Shown: in pieces, positions 9,019 to 16,924 of the stretch | Layout of the letters: every line of letters starts with the position of its first letter | Position numbering within the stretch: position 1 is the first letter of the stretch | From: an uncultured Lachnospiraceae bacterium | GTDB taxonomy: Bacteria; Bacillota; Clostridia; Lachnospirales; Lachnospiraceae | Direction: 5' to 3' | Length of the DNA stretch: 57,357 nucleotides | NCBI GenBank assembly: GCA_947643615.1 | Contig: CANRWO010000020.1 | Location: 1 to 57,357, forward strand | Translations under genes and position numbers: made by a program | The notes under the pieces: model-generated | Told to the model about the DNA's origin: nothing | The model's input: only the letters and a program-made list of their open reading frames with translations | Databases searched by the model: none

Positions 9019-9909
9019 CTATCTGCAGATATCATAAACAAATTCCGCATTCTTATCCATGGCGTCCCTGGCCGCTTTCACAGGGGACATCTGGAACACA
9101 TGCCACATCCCCGGGTATACGTCCATCCTTACGGACACATTACCGTCCACAAGGGCCTGGTGCAGCCGTGTGGCGTCACTGAGCAGAATCTCATTTTCCC
9201 CCACCTGGATATAGGTGGGCGGAAAGCCTGTAAAGTCACCGAACAGCGGCGATATCAGGGGATCCTTCAAATCCCTCCCTCTGGCGTATGCCAGGATCAT
9301 GCGGTCTATGTATTCCTTGTTCAGGACAGGGTCTACCGCCGCTTTGGTCTGGAAAGATTCCCCCGAGGAAGTGAGGTCGGTCCATGGCGACATCAGCGCT
9401 ATGCCCCTGGGCAGCAGCCTCCCCTCCTGCTTCAGCTTCAGGACCAGCGCAAGGGCAAGGTTCCCCCCTGCAGAGTCCCCGGTGAGGATCACATCCCTTG
9501 CCCCATACCCCAGAAGCATCAGGTAATTCCACACCCGCATGGCATCCTCCAGTGCGGCGGGGCAGGGGTGTTCCGGCGCCAGCCTGTAATCAAAACACAT
9601 CACATCCATGGAAGTGGACATGGCAAGCTTGGAAGTCAGCGTCCTCGCATAAATGCTGCTGCCGGTGGAATACCCTCCCCCGTGGCAATGCAGTATCACA
9701 TACTTTTTCATATGGGCGCGGTTGACACTGATCCACTCGCCGTACATACCGTCAATGTCCACCTCGCGGTACTGTATGTCTTTGGAATTGCTCAGGATCG
9801 CCCCGATGTAGTCCTGGGACTGCCTGTGCTTTCCGATATCGGGGTTTTCCACAATGCCGTGTACCCGTTTGATCAGCTGCATTAAATTTTGGTTCCGTTT
9901 TTCATCCAT
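9019..9909 (-). CDS. Alpha/beta-hydrolase, HSL-type esterase
   Basis: The product belongs to the hormone-sensitive-lipase-like esterases. The oxyanion motif HGGGYSTGS, the nucleophile motif GDSAGGNLAL, a catalytic Asp in the DPVLNKEY region and His in GMWHVFQM are all present. No signal peptide is seen, so it is probably cytosolic. In-frame starts at 9930, 9963 and 9975 (GTG) would lengthen it; none has a strong ribosome site. The ATG at 9909 gives the usual length. It lies behind a DUF6320 gene and an acyltransferase-like gene, and the three may act on one acyl product, which is inference. Confidence 0.82.
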   Translation of the reverse strand: MDEKRNQNLMQLIKRVHGIVENPDIGKHRQSQDYIGAILSNSKDIQYREVDIDGMYGEWISVNRAHMKKYVILHCHGGGYSTGSSIYARTLTSKLAMSTSMDVMCFDYRLAPEHPCPAALEDAMRVWNYLMLLGYGARDVILTGDSAGGNLALALVLKLKQEGRLLPRGIALMSPWTDLTSSGESFQTKAAVDPVLNKEYIDRMILAYARGRDLKDPLISPLFGDFTGFPPTYIQVGENEILLSDATRLHQALVDGNVSVRMDVYPGMWHVFQMSPVKAARDAMDKNAEFVYDICR

Positions 9910-10108
9910 ATTTATCCCATTTCTGCGCATATTTCGCTGCGCAAAACCATGCCTCTCCCGCATAGCTTTTCCCACGGAACAAATCCGTGCCGTGATTATC
10001 CCCCTTCAGGGGCGCAAACCAGCCTTGCAGAGCTTTGCACCATTTCCATGGGGCACAGCGGCGGGCAGGCATATCGTTGTATTTATCAAAGTTTCGGCAT
10101 TTGCTCCC

Positions 10109-10816
10109 TTATAAATGCAGCCGCTTGTACAGCGCGTGCCGCAGCCGCCTCCGGGACAGCATGGTAATGAAGGCTATATCCAGGATGCCGCACACAGTCA
10201 GCACCACTGCCGACCAGCTCAGGGCAATGCCGTGTTCCAAATAGCGGTCGATCAATATCTCAATCCCCATGCATAAGAGTCCCACCGCCGTAAAGAACTC
10301 CAGGCAGCCTACCAGAAACGCATAGGGCAGCTTACGGACACACACGGTGAAAAGCTCTGCAATGGCCGTCACAAGCACGGTGATAGGAAGTCCCAGCCCG
10401 AAAAACCATCGGCTGCTCCCCACCAGGTATGTCAGCATATACAAGTATGCCGCTACCGCCACGCCGTCCAGAAACAGCGACACATAGACAGGCTGCCTCT
10501 TAAAGATCACCACGGGGATCAGTATGACCCAAAGGACCACGCAGACCCCGCCGACTGCCAGGGACCAGAGGGAACCCTGAAAGCTCAGCGCATTTAAGGC
10601 GCCGCAGATCACCGCCGTTGCCGCCAGCACGGCGGTCAGAAGGATACCTATATCCTTTCTTTTCACCGTCTCTACCGGTCCTTTTTCGCTGGGGAAGGGC
10701 ATTGGTGCACCCTTTGGTTTTTCCGGCTCATTGGGATTGACCACAACGGTATTGCACAGGGGACACTTTCCGGCAGCCTCCTGCAACTCCACTCCGCAAT
10801 TGACACAATATGACAT
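10109..10816 (-). CDS. Zinc-ribbon membrane protein, DUF6320 type
   Basis: The N-terminus is a zinc ribbon (YCVNCGVELQ...KCPLCNTV), followed by a linker and about six transmembrane helices (residues about 60-225). The function is unknown. The family is often found beside the condensation-domain acyltransferase that lies upstream here, so a joint role at the membrane is likely. The start at 10816 is fixed by AAGGAGGT 12 bases upstream; a longer reading frame from 10849 would place that ribosome site inside the gene. Confidence 0.78.
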   Translation of the reverse strand: MSYCVNCGVELQEAAGKCPLCNTVVVNPNEPEKPKGAPMPFPSEKGPVETVKRKDIGILLTAVLAATAVICGALNALSFQGSLWSLAVGGVCVVLWVILIPVVIFKRQPVYVSLFLDGVAVAAYLYMLTYLVGSSRWFFGLGLPITVLVTAIAELFTVCVRKLPYAFLVGCLEFFTAVGLLCMGIEILIDRYLEHGIALSWSAVVLTVCGILDIAFITMLSRRRLRHALYKRLHL

Positions 10817-10866
10817 AAAGCAATCCGACCTCCTTTTCCATACGCTCATTTATCTTTTTAACCCGC

Positions 10867-12171
10867 TCAGATCCGGTTGCTCTCAATCTTCACATGGATG
10901 CCGTCCTTCACCAGCTTCCGGAAAAAGAACCTCTCCACATCCGTCTCTACAATACTGCTGGCAAAATTCACCGTAAGGATGTCCCCGAAGCTGATGATGG
11001 CGCAGTTCGTCCTGGTAGAATAAGGCTGCCCCATATAAATATCAAACCTTTCAATATGCGGCCTCATTCCCTCCGGCACCTTCAGCGCCCCCATATTCGT
11101 AAGGCCTGCGGAAGAATTCTTGTCCTGTATCTTCGTGTAAAAAGTCCTCACAGCAAAATCCTTGAGGAAAAGGGGCACCACACGGATAAAGGGATTCCGC
11201 TGTGTGGCGGCATTGGTAGTAATATCGCCCCTCAGCAGCTTTTCGTTGATATAGTAACGCATATAATTGTGTACCTGCATCACAATCTCTTCAAAAGAGT
11301 ACTCCCCCAGCCTCGGGTCCACTCCCGGATAGATCATGGTAATGAAATTTCGCAGTGTAATGGTGGGGAAAAAGCGGCGCAGGTTCACCGGCATGGCAAT
11401 CTTCACCGGCCTCTGCCTCACAGGCTTATCCTCCTCCTGCTTCTGCAGCAGGGCATATAAAAGGACGGAATTCAGATACTCCGTAATGGTTGCGTTGTAC
11501 TTTTTCGCCACATCCATTACTTCCGACACCGACAGTATGCCGTCCACAATATTCAACGTATAAAACGGCTCCTTCGTCCCCCTGACACGGTACGCTTTCT
11601 CTCCCAGCCTGGGAGGGCAAACCTTGGCATTGGCATAACGCATATAAGCGTCCTCCAGCTCCTCCTTATCCGGTTCTTCCTTAATGTCAAGGACAAACCC
11701 GCCGTTTTCAATCCCGGTATGCCCCAAAAGCCTCAGATAAGTCGCCGTCAAAGTCTGCAGGACACACATCCCTCCCGTGCCGTCGCCCAGGCTGTGATGT
11801 GCCTCCAGGGCAATTCGCCTCCCGTAGTAATACACCCTGACCAGGTATCTGTTATTGGCCTTAAAGTACATCGGCTGGCAGGGATTTTTCACATCCTCCT
11901 GGACAAAGGGGCCCGGGCGGTTATTGGGTTCCAGGTATCGCCAGAATAAGCCTTTCCTGATGGCCGCCTTATAGGTGGGGAACCTGGGAAGCGTCATATC
12001 CAGCGCCTGTTGTAGGACACCGGGGTCCACCTCCTCCTTCAACACCACGGAAAGCCTGTAGACAGAAGAAAAATCCCTCCGCTGCAGGGTCGGATATACA
12101 ATGGCGGACAGATCCAGTTTATACCAGTCCGTCTTCTCTGCTTTTTCTCTGGGCATTTTCGTTTCGGCCAA
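10867..12171 (-). CDS. Condensation-fold acyltransferase (alcohol acetyltransferase-like)
   Basis: A 434-residue enzyme of the chloramphenicol-acetyltransferase/condensation superfamily. The active-site motif HHxxxDG appears as HHSLGDGTGG at about residue 126, and the late structural motif FGD near the C-terminus is kept. These proteins join an acyl donor to an alcohol or amine acceptor; neither substrate can be read from the sequence. The start is a TTG at 12171, supported by AAGGAG nine bases upstream. It is the first gene of a three-gene minus-strand group with the DUF6320 protein and the esterase. Confidence 0.82.
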   Translation of the reverse strand: MAETKMPREKAEKTDWYKLDLSAIVYPTLQRRDFSSVYRLSVVLKEEVDPGVLQQALDMTLPRFPTYKAAIRKGLFWRYLEPNNRPGPFVQEDVKNPCQPMYFKANNRYLVRVYYYGRRIALEAHHSLGDGTGGMCVLQTLTATYLRLLGHTGIENGGFVLDIKEEPDKEELEDAYMRYANAKVCPPRLGEKAYRVRGTKEPFYTLNIVDGILSVSEVMDVAKKYNATITEYLNSVLLYALLQKQEEDKPVRQRPVKIAMPVNLRRFFPTITLRNFITMIYPGVDPRLGEYSFEEIVMQVHNYMRYYINEKLLRGDITTNAATQRNPFIRVVPLFLKDFAVRTFYTKIQDKNSSAGLTNMGALKVPEGMRPHIERFDIYMGQPYSTRTNCAIISFGDILTVNFASSIVETDVERFFFRKLVKDGIHVKIESNRI

Positions 12172-12283
12172 GGGCAGTCACTCCTTTTCATAACATATTC
12201 GTGTGAAATAGCCTCTCCCTATTCCTTTTCGCGTATTCACCGGGGTATCTACCGATACCTCCCTATACTCGACGTATTTTATG

Positions 12284-12322
12284 ACAAAAAAGAAACTGCC
12301 CACTAATTATTTAGTGTAGCAG
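12284..12322 (-). terminator. Rho-independent terminator of tRNA-Leu
   Basis: On the minus strand a CTGC-ta-CACTAA-ataa-TTAGTG-gg-CAG stem is followed by TTTCTTTTTT. It lies 14 bases after the tRNA 3' end. Confidence 0.7.
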
Positions 12323-12335
12323 CTCCTCCCATTCG

Positions 12336-12419
12336 TGCAGGAAAAGAGACTTGAACTCTCATGGTATTGCTACCACACGGACCTGAACCGTGCGCGTCTG
12401 CCAATTCCGCCATTCCTGC
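12336..12419 (-). tRNA. tRNA-Leu, anticodon CAG
   Basis: The 84-base gene folds as a class II tRNA. The acceptor stem is GCAGGAA/TTCCTGC with discriminator A, the D-arm includes GGCGGAATTGGCAGACGC, and the anticodon stem CACGG/CCGTG closes the loop TTCAGGT (anticodon CAG). There is a long variable arm, and the T-arm is GAGAGTTCAAGTCTCTT. CCA is not encoded. Confidence 0.95.
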
Positions 12420-12430
12420 GAACAAGACTT

Positions 12431-12459
12431 ATTATACATACTGCCTTCATAAAAGTCAA
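12431..12459 (-). promoter_or_regulatory. Promoter of tRNA-Leu
   Basis: On the minus strand TTGACT (12454-12459) and TATAAT (12431-12436) are 17 bases apart, close to the vegetative consensus and just upstream of the tRNA. Confidence 0.8.
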
Positions 12460-12489
12460 TATCTTTTTTGAAAAATTTTCAAATTTTAT

Positions 12490-12654
12490 GTAACAGTTCA
12501 GCCAGTCCATGTAAAGTGCGGAAAATCGTGCTTGCACGAGTTTTACGTACTTTATATGGACTGAGGGAGCGCCATTTCATGAGTAAAGTAAGCTGCGAAG
12601 CAGCAGAAAGCGCCACAGGCGCGGCTTTACGAATGGCGCGGGCTGAACTGTTAC
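12490..12654. repeat. 165-bp cloverleaf-like palindromic element
   Basis: The outer arms are GTAACAGTTCAGCC and GGCTGAACTGTTAC. Between them are two further hairpins: AGTCCATGTAAAGT paired with ACTTTATATGGACT (with an inner CGTGCTTGCACG stem), and GCGCCATTTC/GAATGGCGC (with inner GCTGC/GCAGC and GCGCC/GGCGC stems). The result is a three-way folded structure with no gene. It lies between tRNA-Leu and recN and is similar in size to, but different in sequence from, the CTAG-bounded family. Confidence 0.8.
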
Positions 12655-12745
12655 AATTTTATTTTAAGAATCAGTTGCCGGCAGTATCCCCGTTATCGGG
12701 GAAAAGATATCTCCCGGCAACTTATGTAAAGGAGGCGGAACCGCC

Positions 12746-14431
12746 TCAGCTCCCCTTATGCCCCAGGGCCTGGGAACGCATTTCCCTGGCGTTGGACAAG
12801 GCTGCCTCCGTCAGCTCGTCGCTGCCCAGAAGCCTTGCCAGCTCTCCCAGCGATTCCTCCTCCCCAAGCGCCCGGATATCCGTAATCGTGTTATCCCGGG
12901 TACTGCTCTTTTCAATCACAAAATGGGTATCCGCCATGGCCGCGATCTGTGGCAGATGTGTAATGCAGATGACCTGATGGGTTTTTGCCACGGCATCCAG
13001 CTGTTCCGACACTCTCCACGCCGTCTTTCCGCTGATCCCTGCGTCAATCTCATCAAAGATCAAAGTGTCGATGTCGTCCCTGCCCGCCAGCACCGTCTTG
13101 ATCGCCAGCATCACCCGGGACAGCTCGCCCCCGCTGGCTACCTGGGACAGAGGTTTTAACTCTTCGCCCGGGTTGGTGGAGATCAAAAATTCCACCTCGT
13201 CATATCCTTTAGCCGTGACCGTCTGCCCCGGCCGTACGGCTATCTCAAATTCCACCGTCAAAAAGTTCAGGTTCACCAGCGCTTCCTTTAATTTCTCCGA
13301 CAGCACCGCCGCGTTTTTGCTCCGCAGAGCCGATAGCTTCCCACAGGCCTTCTGCAGCTTCTGGCCTGCCTGCCGGAACTTTTTCTCCAGCTCCTGCATG
13401 TAGGCGTCGTAGTCCGACAGCTTGTCCAAAAGCCGCTGCCTTTCCTCCCCGTAGGAAATTACGGCTTCTATTGTATTCCCGTATTTCCCCTTCAGATGGT
13501 TCAGAGTGTTGAGCCGTTCCTCCACCCTGGCGAACTCCTCCTCGTCAAACTCGCAGCCCGCCATATATTCGGACACATCCCGGTTGTAGTCGGCCAGCAG
13601 GCTGTCAATCTCCGACAGCTGCCCCTCTAGCTCCTCCAGCCGGCTGTCGTAGGCGGTAACGCTTCTCAACGCCCGCAGGGCCCTGCTGAGAGAGCTTCCC
13701 GCGCCGGCGTCACCGTCATTCCCGGTATACCGGTAGCTCTCCCCCAGGCTGTCCGTAATCTTCCTGCTGTTGGCCATCAGCCGGTAACGCCGCTCCAATT
13801 CCTCGTCCTCGCCGGGCACAAGCCTGGCCTGCTGGATTTCCTTCCATTCAAACTCTGCCAGGGACCTTTCCTTCTCTTTGGCCTCCTCGTCCATGGCTTC
13901 TTCAGACAAAGCTTTCCGCAGCCTGCCGTACTCCCCGTAAGCCTCCTCCACAGACAGCGCCACCGGGCCGAATGCACTGCCACAATAGGAATCCAGGATC
14001 TCCATATGCTTTTTCCGATGCAGCAGGGACTGGTGCTCATGCTGGCCATGGATATCGATCAACACCTCCGCAAGCTCTTTCACCTGCTTTGCCGTCACCG
14101 ACTCGCCGTTGATCTTGCAGACGCTCTTCCCGGCCTGCAGCTTCCGGCTGATAATAACGGTTCCGTCCTCCTGAGCCTCCAGCTCCATCTGTGCCAGCTT
14201 CTGTGATACTTTCTCGCTGTCAGAGGCAAAAACCAGCTCCACAAGCGCATTGTCCGCCCCCTTGCGAAGCATTTCCCTGTCGAACTTTCCGCCCAGGGCC
14301 AAATTCACGGAGCCTATAAGCAGCGACTTACCCGCCCCCGTCTCTCCGGTGAGGATGTTAAGTCCCTCGCCAAACTCCAACTCTGTCTCCTGGATCAGCG
14401 CCAGATTTTTCACATGTAAACTTTGTAACAT
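12746..14431 (-). CDS. recN: DNA repair ATPase RecN
   Basis: This SMC-like ATPase helps repair DNA double-strand breaks. The Walker A motif GETGAGKSLL is near residue 31, two coiled-coil arms span about residues 160-380, and the signature and Walker B region reads SGGELSRVML ... LIFDEIDAGISG. At 561 residues it has normal length. It is the last gene of a long minus-strand series after argR, with AAGGAGAGG before its ATG. No LexA box was seen directly upstream. Confidence 0.97.
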   Translation of the reverse strand: MLQSLHVKNLALIQETELEFGEGLNILTGETGAGKSLLIGSVNLALGGKFDREMLRKGADNALVELVFASDSEKVSQKLAQMELEAQEDGTVIISRKLQAGKSVCKINGESVTAKQVKELAEVLIDIHGQHEHQSLLHRKKHMEILDSYCGSAFGPVALSVEEAYGEYGRLRKALSEEAMDEEAKEKERSLAEFEWKEIQQARLVPGEDEELERRYRLMANSRKITDSLGESYRYTGNDGDAGAGSSLSRALRALRSVTAYDSRLEELEGQLSEIDSLLADYNRDVSEYMAGCEFDEEEFARVEERLNTLNHLKGKYGNTIEAVISYGEERQRLLDKLSDYDAYMQELEKKFRQAGQKLQKACGKLSALRSKNAAVLSEKLKEALVNLNFLTVEFEIAVRPGQTVTAKGYDEVEFLISTNPGEELKPLSQVASGGELSRVMLAIKTVLAGRDDIDTLIFDEIDAGISGKTAWRVSEQLDAVAKTHQVICITHLPQIAAMADTHFVIEKSSTRDNTITDIRALGEEESLGELARLLGSDELTEAALSNAREMRSQALGHKGS

Positions 14432-14467
14432 ATACCTCTCCTTACGTACCTTCTCCGCTGACCAATA

Positions 14468-14923
14468 TTACAGATTTCCCAACATGGCGCGGATCTGATC
14501 CATCAGCGCCTGTGTCTCTTCCACAGTCCTTACTGCCACAAATATGGTATCGTCCCCGGCGATACAACCCACGATTTCCGGGAACCTCATGGCATCCAGG
14601 GCCGCGGCCACCGCCATAGCCATGCCCGACACTGTTTTCACCACCAGGATATTCTGCGCCATTTCCATAGAAGAAAAACCGTCACGAAGTACACGGATGT
14701 ACTTGTCGCCCAAGTGACCGTCTTCCTGCTTTAAAATAATATATTTCTGCCTGCCGTTCCGCAAAGGGATCTTGGAGAGCTTCAACTCCTTAATATCCCG
14801 CGAAACGGTAGCCTGGGTCACCGCAAGGCCGGATTCCCGCAGATAGTTCGCCAGCTCCTCCTGGGTCTCCACGTCGTGCTTCTGTATCATTTCAATAATC
14901 TTTGCGTGCCGGGTCTTTTTCAT
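14468..14923 (-). CDS. argR: Arginine repressor ArgR/AhrC
   Basis: A 151-residue hexameric regulator of arginine metabolism. The N-terminal winged helix (about 1-70) includes TQEELANYLRESGLAVTQATVSRDIKEL. The C-terminal oligomerisation and arginine-binding domain includes GCIAGDDTIFVAVRT. The neighbourhood between nadK and recN is conserved in Clostridia, so this is the housekeeping copy. Confidence 0.97.
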   Translation of the reverse strand: MKKTRHAKIIEMIQKHDVETQEELANYLRESGLAVTQATVSRDIKELKLSKIPLRNGRQKYIILKQEDGHLGDKYIRVLRDGFSSMEMAQNILVVKTVSGMAMAVAAALDAMRFPEIVGCIAGDDTIFVAVRTVEETQALMDQIRAMLGNL

Positions 14924-14934
14924 ATTTACACCTC

Positions 14935-14956
14935 TATATGCGCTTCAGCGCATATA
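14935..14956. other. Intercistronic palindrome nadK-argR
   Basis: Perfect nine-base arms (TATATGCGC / GCGCATATA) around a TTCA loop lie between nadK and argR. There is no T-run, so it is more likely an mRNA-processing or stability hairpin, or a protein-binding site, than a terminator. It overlaps the region just upstream of the argR ribosome site. Confidence 0.6.
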
Positions 14957-14977
14957 CAAACAAAGTTAGTATAACGA

Positions 14978-15847
14978 TCAGTTTTCTCCCATCTTCTTAT
15001 GCAGTACTTCCAGGAAACTCACCTGGTTGAGCTGCAGGAATTCCGTGGTCTTCTCTGACCGGACGATGCGGATCCTGTCCCCGGTCCTGAGGGGGATGAC
15101 ATGGCAGCCGTCAAAATTGGCTTCCACCGTCTGGATCCTGCCGCCCCTGCCTTCGGGAATCACGATCTCGATCACATCCTCAGGGGAAAGGATAATGCTG
15201 CGCTTATTCAATGTGTGAGGGCAAATAGGCGTCAGCATGATAAGCTTTGCCTTGGGTTCGATCAGGGGCCCTCCTGCTGAGAGGTTATACCCTGTGGAGC
15301 CGGTAGGCGTAGTGACAATCATGCCGTCCGCATTGTAATGGTTCAAAAACTGCCCGTTGACGTAAATGCTGAATTTAATGATCTGCAGGGAGCCGCTCCG
15401 GGACACCACAATGTCATTCAGCGCCCATCCCTCCTCGGAGCCGCCGTTTGCACAGAAAATCCTGCCGTTGAGCATCATGCGGCTTTCACAGATATAGTCC
15501 CCTGCCACAAGCTTCTCCAGCGATTCCTCCAAGTTGGACAGCTCAATCTCCGTCATATACCCCAAGGTGCCCAAGTTTACCCCGATAATAGGGATGCTGA
15601 GCTTCTTTGTCTCCCTGGCCGCCTGAAGCACCGTGCCGTCGCCCCCCAGCACGATAATGCAGTCCACGTCCGTGGGAAGGTCTGCTGGCGCTTCCTCGGT
15701 ATCCACCCGCATATTTTCCTTCCAGTCCTCCTCTTCCACCCAGGGAGTGGCCTTCTGTCCCTTTTCCTCCAAAAAGCTGCATATCCTTTTGGTTGTCTCC
15801 AGATTTTTGTCCTTATGCCGGTTGGCAAATATTAAAAAATGCTTCAT
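14978..15847 (-). CDS. nadK: NAD kinase
   Basis: It phosphorylates NAD to NADP with ATP. The GGDGT motif (CIIVLGGDGTVLQA) is near residue 75, NLGTLGYMTEIE follows, and the substrate loop DGMIVTTPTGSTGY is at about 175-190. At 289 residues it is normal for Firmicutes. A strong AAGGAGG ribosome site precedes the ATG. It lies between tlyA and argR. Confidence 0.97.
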   Translation of the reverse strand: MKHFLIFANRHKDKNLETTKRICSFLEEKGQKATPWVEEEDWKENMRVDTEEAPADLPTDVDCIIVLGGDGTVLQAARETKKLSIPIIGVNLGTLGYMTEIELSNLEESLEKLVAGDYICESRMMLNGRIFCANGGSEEGWALNDIVVSRSGSLQIIKFSIYVNGQFLNHYNADGMIVTTPTGSTGYNLSAGGPLIEPKAKLIMLTPICPHTLNKRSIILSPEDVIEIVIPEGRGGRIQTVEANFDGCHVIPLRTGDRIRIVRSEKTTEFLQLNQVSFLEVLHKKMGEN

Positions 15848-15901
15848 ACCAACACCTCCTTACGGGAACCACACTTTCCATCCATTGACAGCGGCGCCCA
15901 T

Positions 15902-16813
15902 TTATAAGTACGCTTCCCGGTGTACATGCTCTAAGCTATTGTGGGATTCCTCCACAGTCTCCCGGATCAGCCTTTCCCAATCTTCCCCATGGGAAAGGCC
16001 GCTTTTCTCCTCCATTATGCGCTGCAGCCTCTCCTCTGCCTCACGCTCCGGCATACTCCGCAGCGCATCGGACGGTTCCTTCTCTTTCTTCAGATGGATC
16101 AGATATTCTATGTTGCCCTCCGGCCCCTTGATCGGTGAAAAGTCCAGGTGCTGCACTGCAAACCCGATGCTGTCCGCATAATCCACGATCTTTGCGATCA
16201 CTTCCCGGTGCACCTCGGGTTCCCTCACCACGCCCTTCTTGCCCACTTTCCCTCTTCCTGCCTCAAACTGGGGTTTGATCAGGCACACCATCCGGCCTCC
16301 GGGTTTCAGCAGATTCCTGGCGGGGATCAATATTTTGGTCAGGGAAATAAAGGATACGTCCACACTGGCAAAATCCAGTTCCTCCTGAATATCCTCCCTC
16401 ACCATATAGCGGAAATTTGTCTGCTCCATGCAGACCACCCTGGGGTCATTGCGGAGCTTCCAGTCAAGCTGCCCGTGCCCCACATCCACAGAATAAACCT
16501 TTGCGGCGCCGTTCTGGAGCATGCAGTCCGTGAAGCCGCCTGTGGAAGCGCCGATGTCCATACACACCAGCCCTTCCAGCTCAAACTTCCATTTCTCCAT
16601 GGCCTTTTCCAGCTTCAGCCCGCCCCGGCTGACATACTTTAATGTACTGCCCCTGACCTCCAGCCTGATCTTGCCCTCGTCAAAGGCTGTTCCCGCCTTA
16701 TCTTCCCTCTGCCCGTCAACATAGACATTGCCGGACATAATAATAGCCTTTGCCTTCTCCCTGGATGGGGCATACCCCTGATTCACCAATATAACATCCA
16801 GACGTTCTTTCAT
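15902..16813 (-). CDS. tlyA: TlyA-family rRNA methyltransferase
   Basis: An S4 RNA-binding domain (residues about 1-65; RLDVILVNQGYAPSREKAKA) precedes an FtsJ-like SAM methyltransferase domain (DIGASTGGFTDCMLQ). TlyA proteins methylate 2'-O of rRNA cytidines. The start at 16813 matches the conserved beginning of the S4 domain. An upstream in-frame ATG at 16912 would add 33 residues without homology. It follows dxs, an arrangement common in Firmicutes. Confidence 0.93.
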   Translation of the reverse strand: MKERLDVILVNQGYAPSREKAKAIIMSGNVYVDGQREDKAGTAFDEGKIRLEVRGSTLKYVSRGGLKLEKAMEKWKFELEGLVCMDIGASTGGFTDCMLQNGAAKVYSVDVGHGQLDWKLRNDPRVVCMEQTNFRYMVREDIQEELDFASVDVSFISLTKILIPARNLLKPGGRMVCLIKPQFEAGRGKVGKKGVVREPEVHREVIAKIVDYADSIGFAVQHLDFSPIKGPEGNIEYLIHLKKEKEPSDALRSMPEREAEERLQRIMEEKSGLSHGEDWERLIRETVEESHNSLEHVHREAYL

Positions 16814-16924
16814 GTAATATAACCCGCTACGGCTCTTTCCGCCGCCTTCCCGTTGGTACCGGCCCAACACTCTGTCCCCGCCAGCCATGCCCCGGAGCCG
16901 CCTGACAGGCATGGCCGGCGCCCA

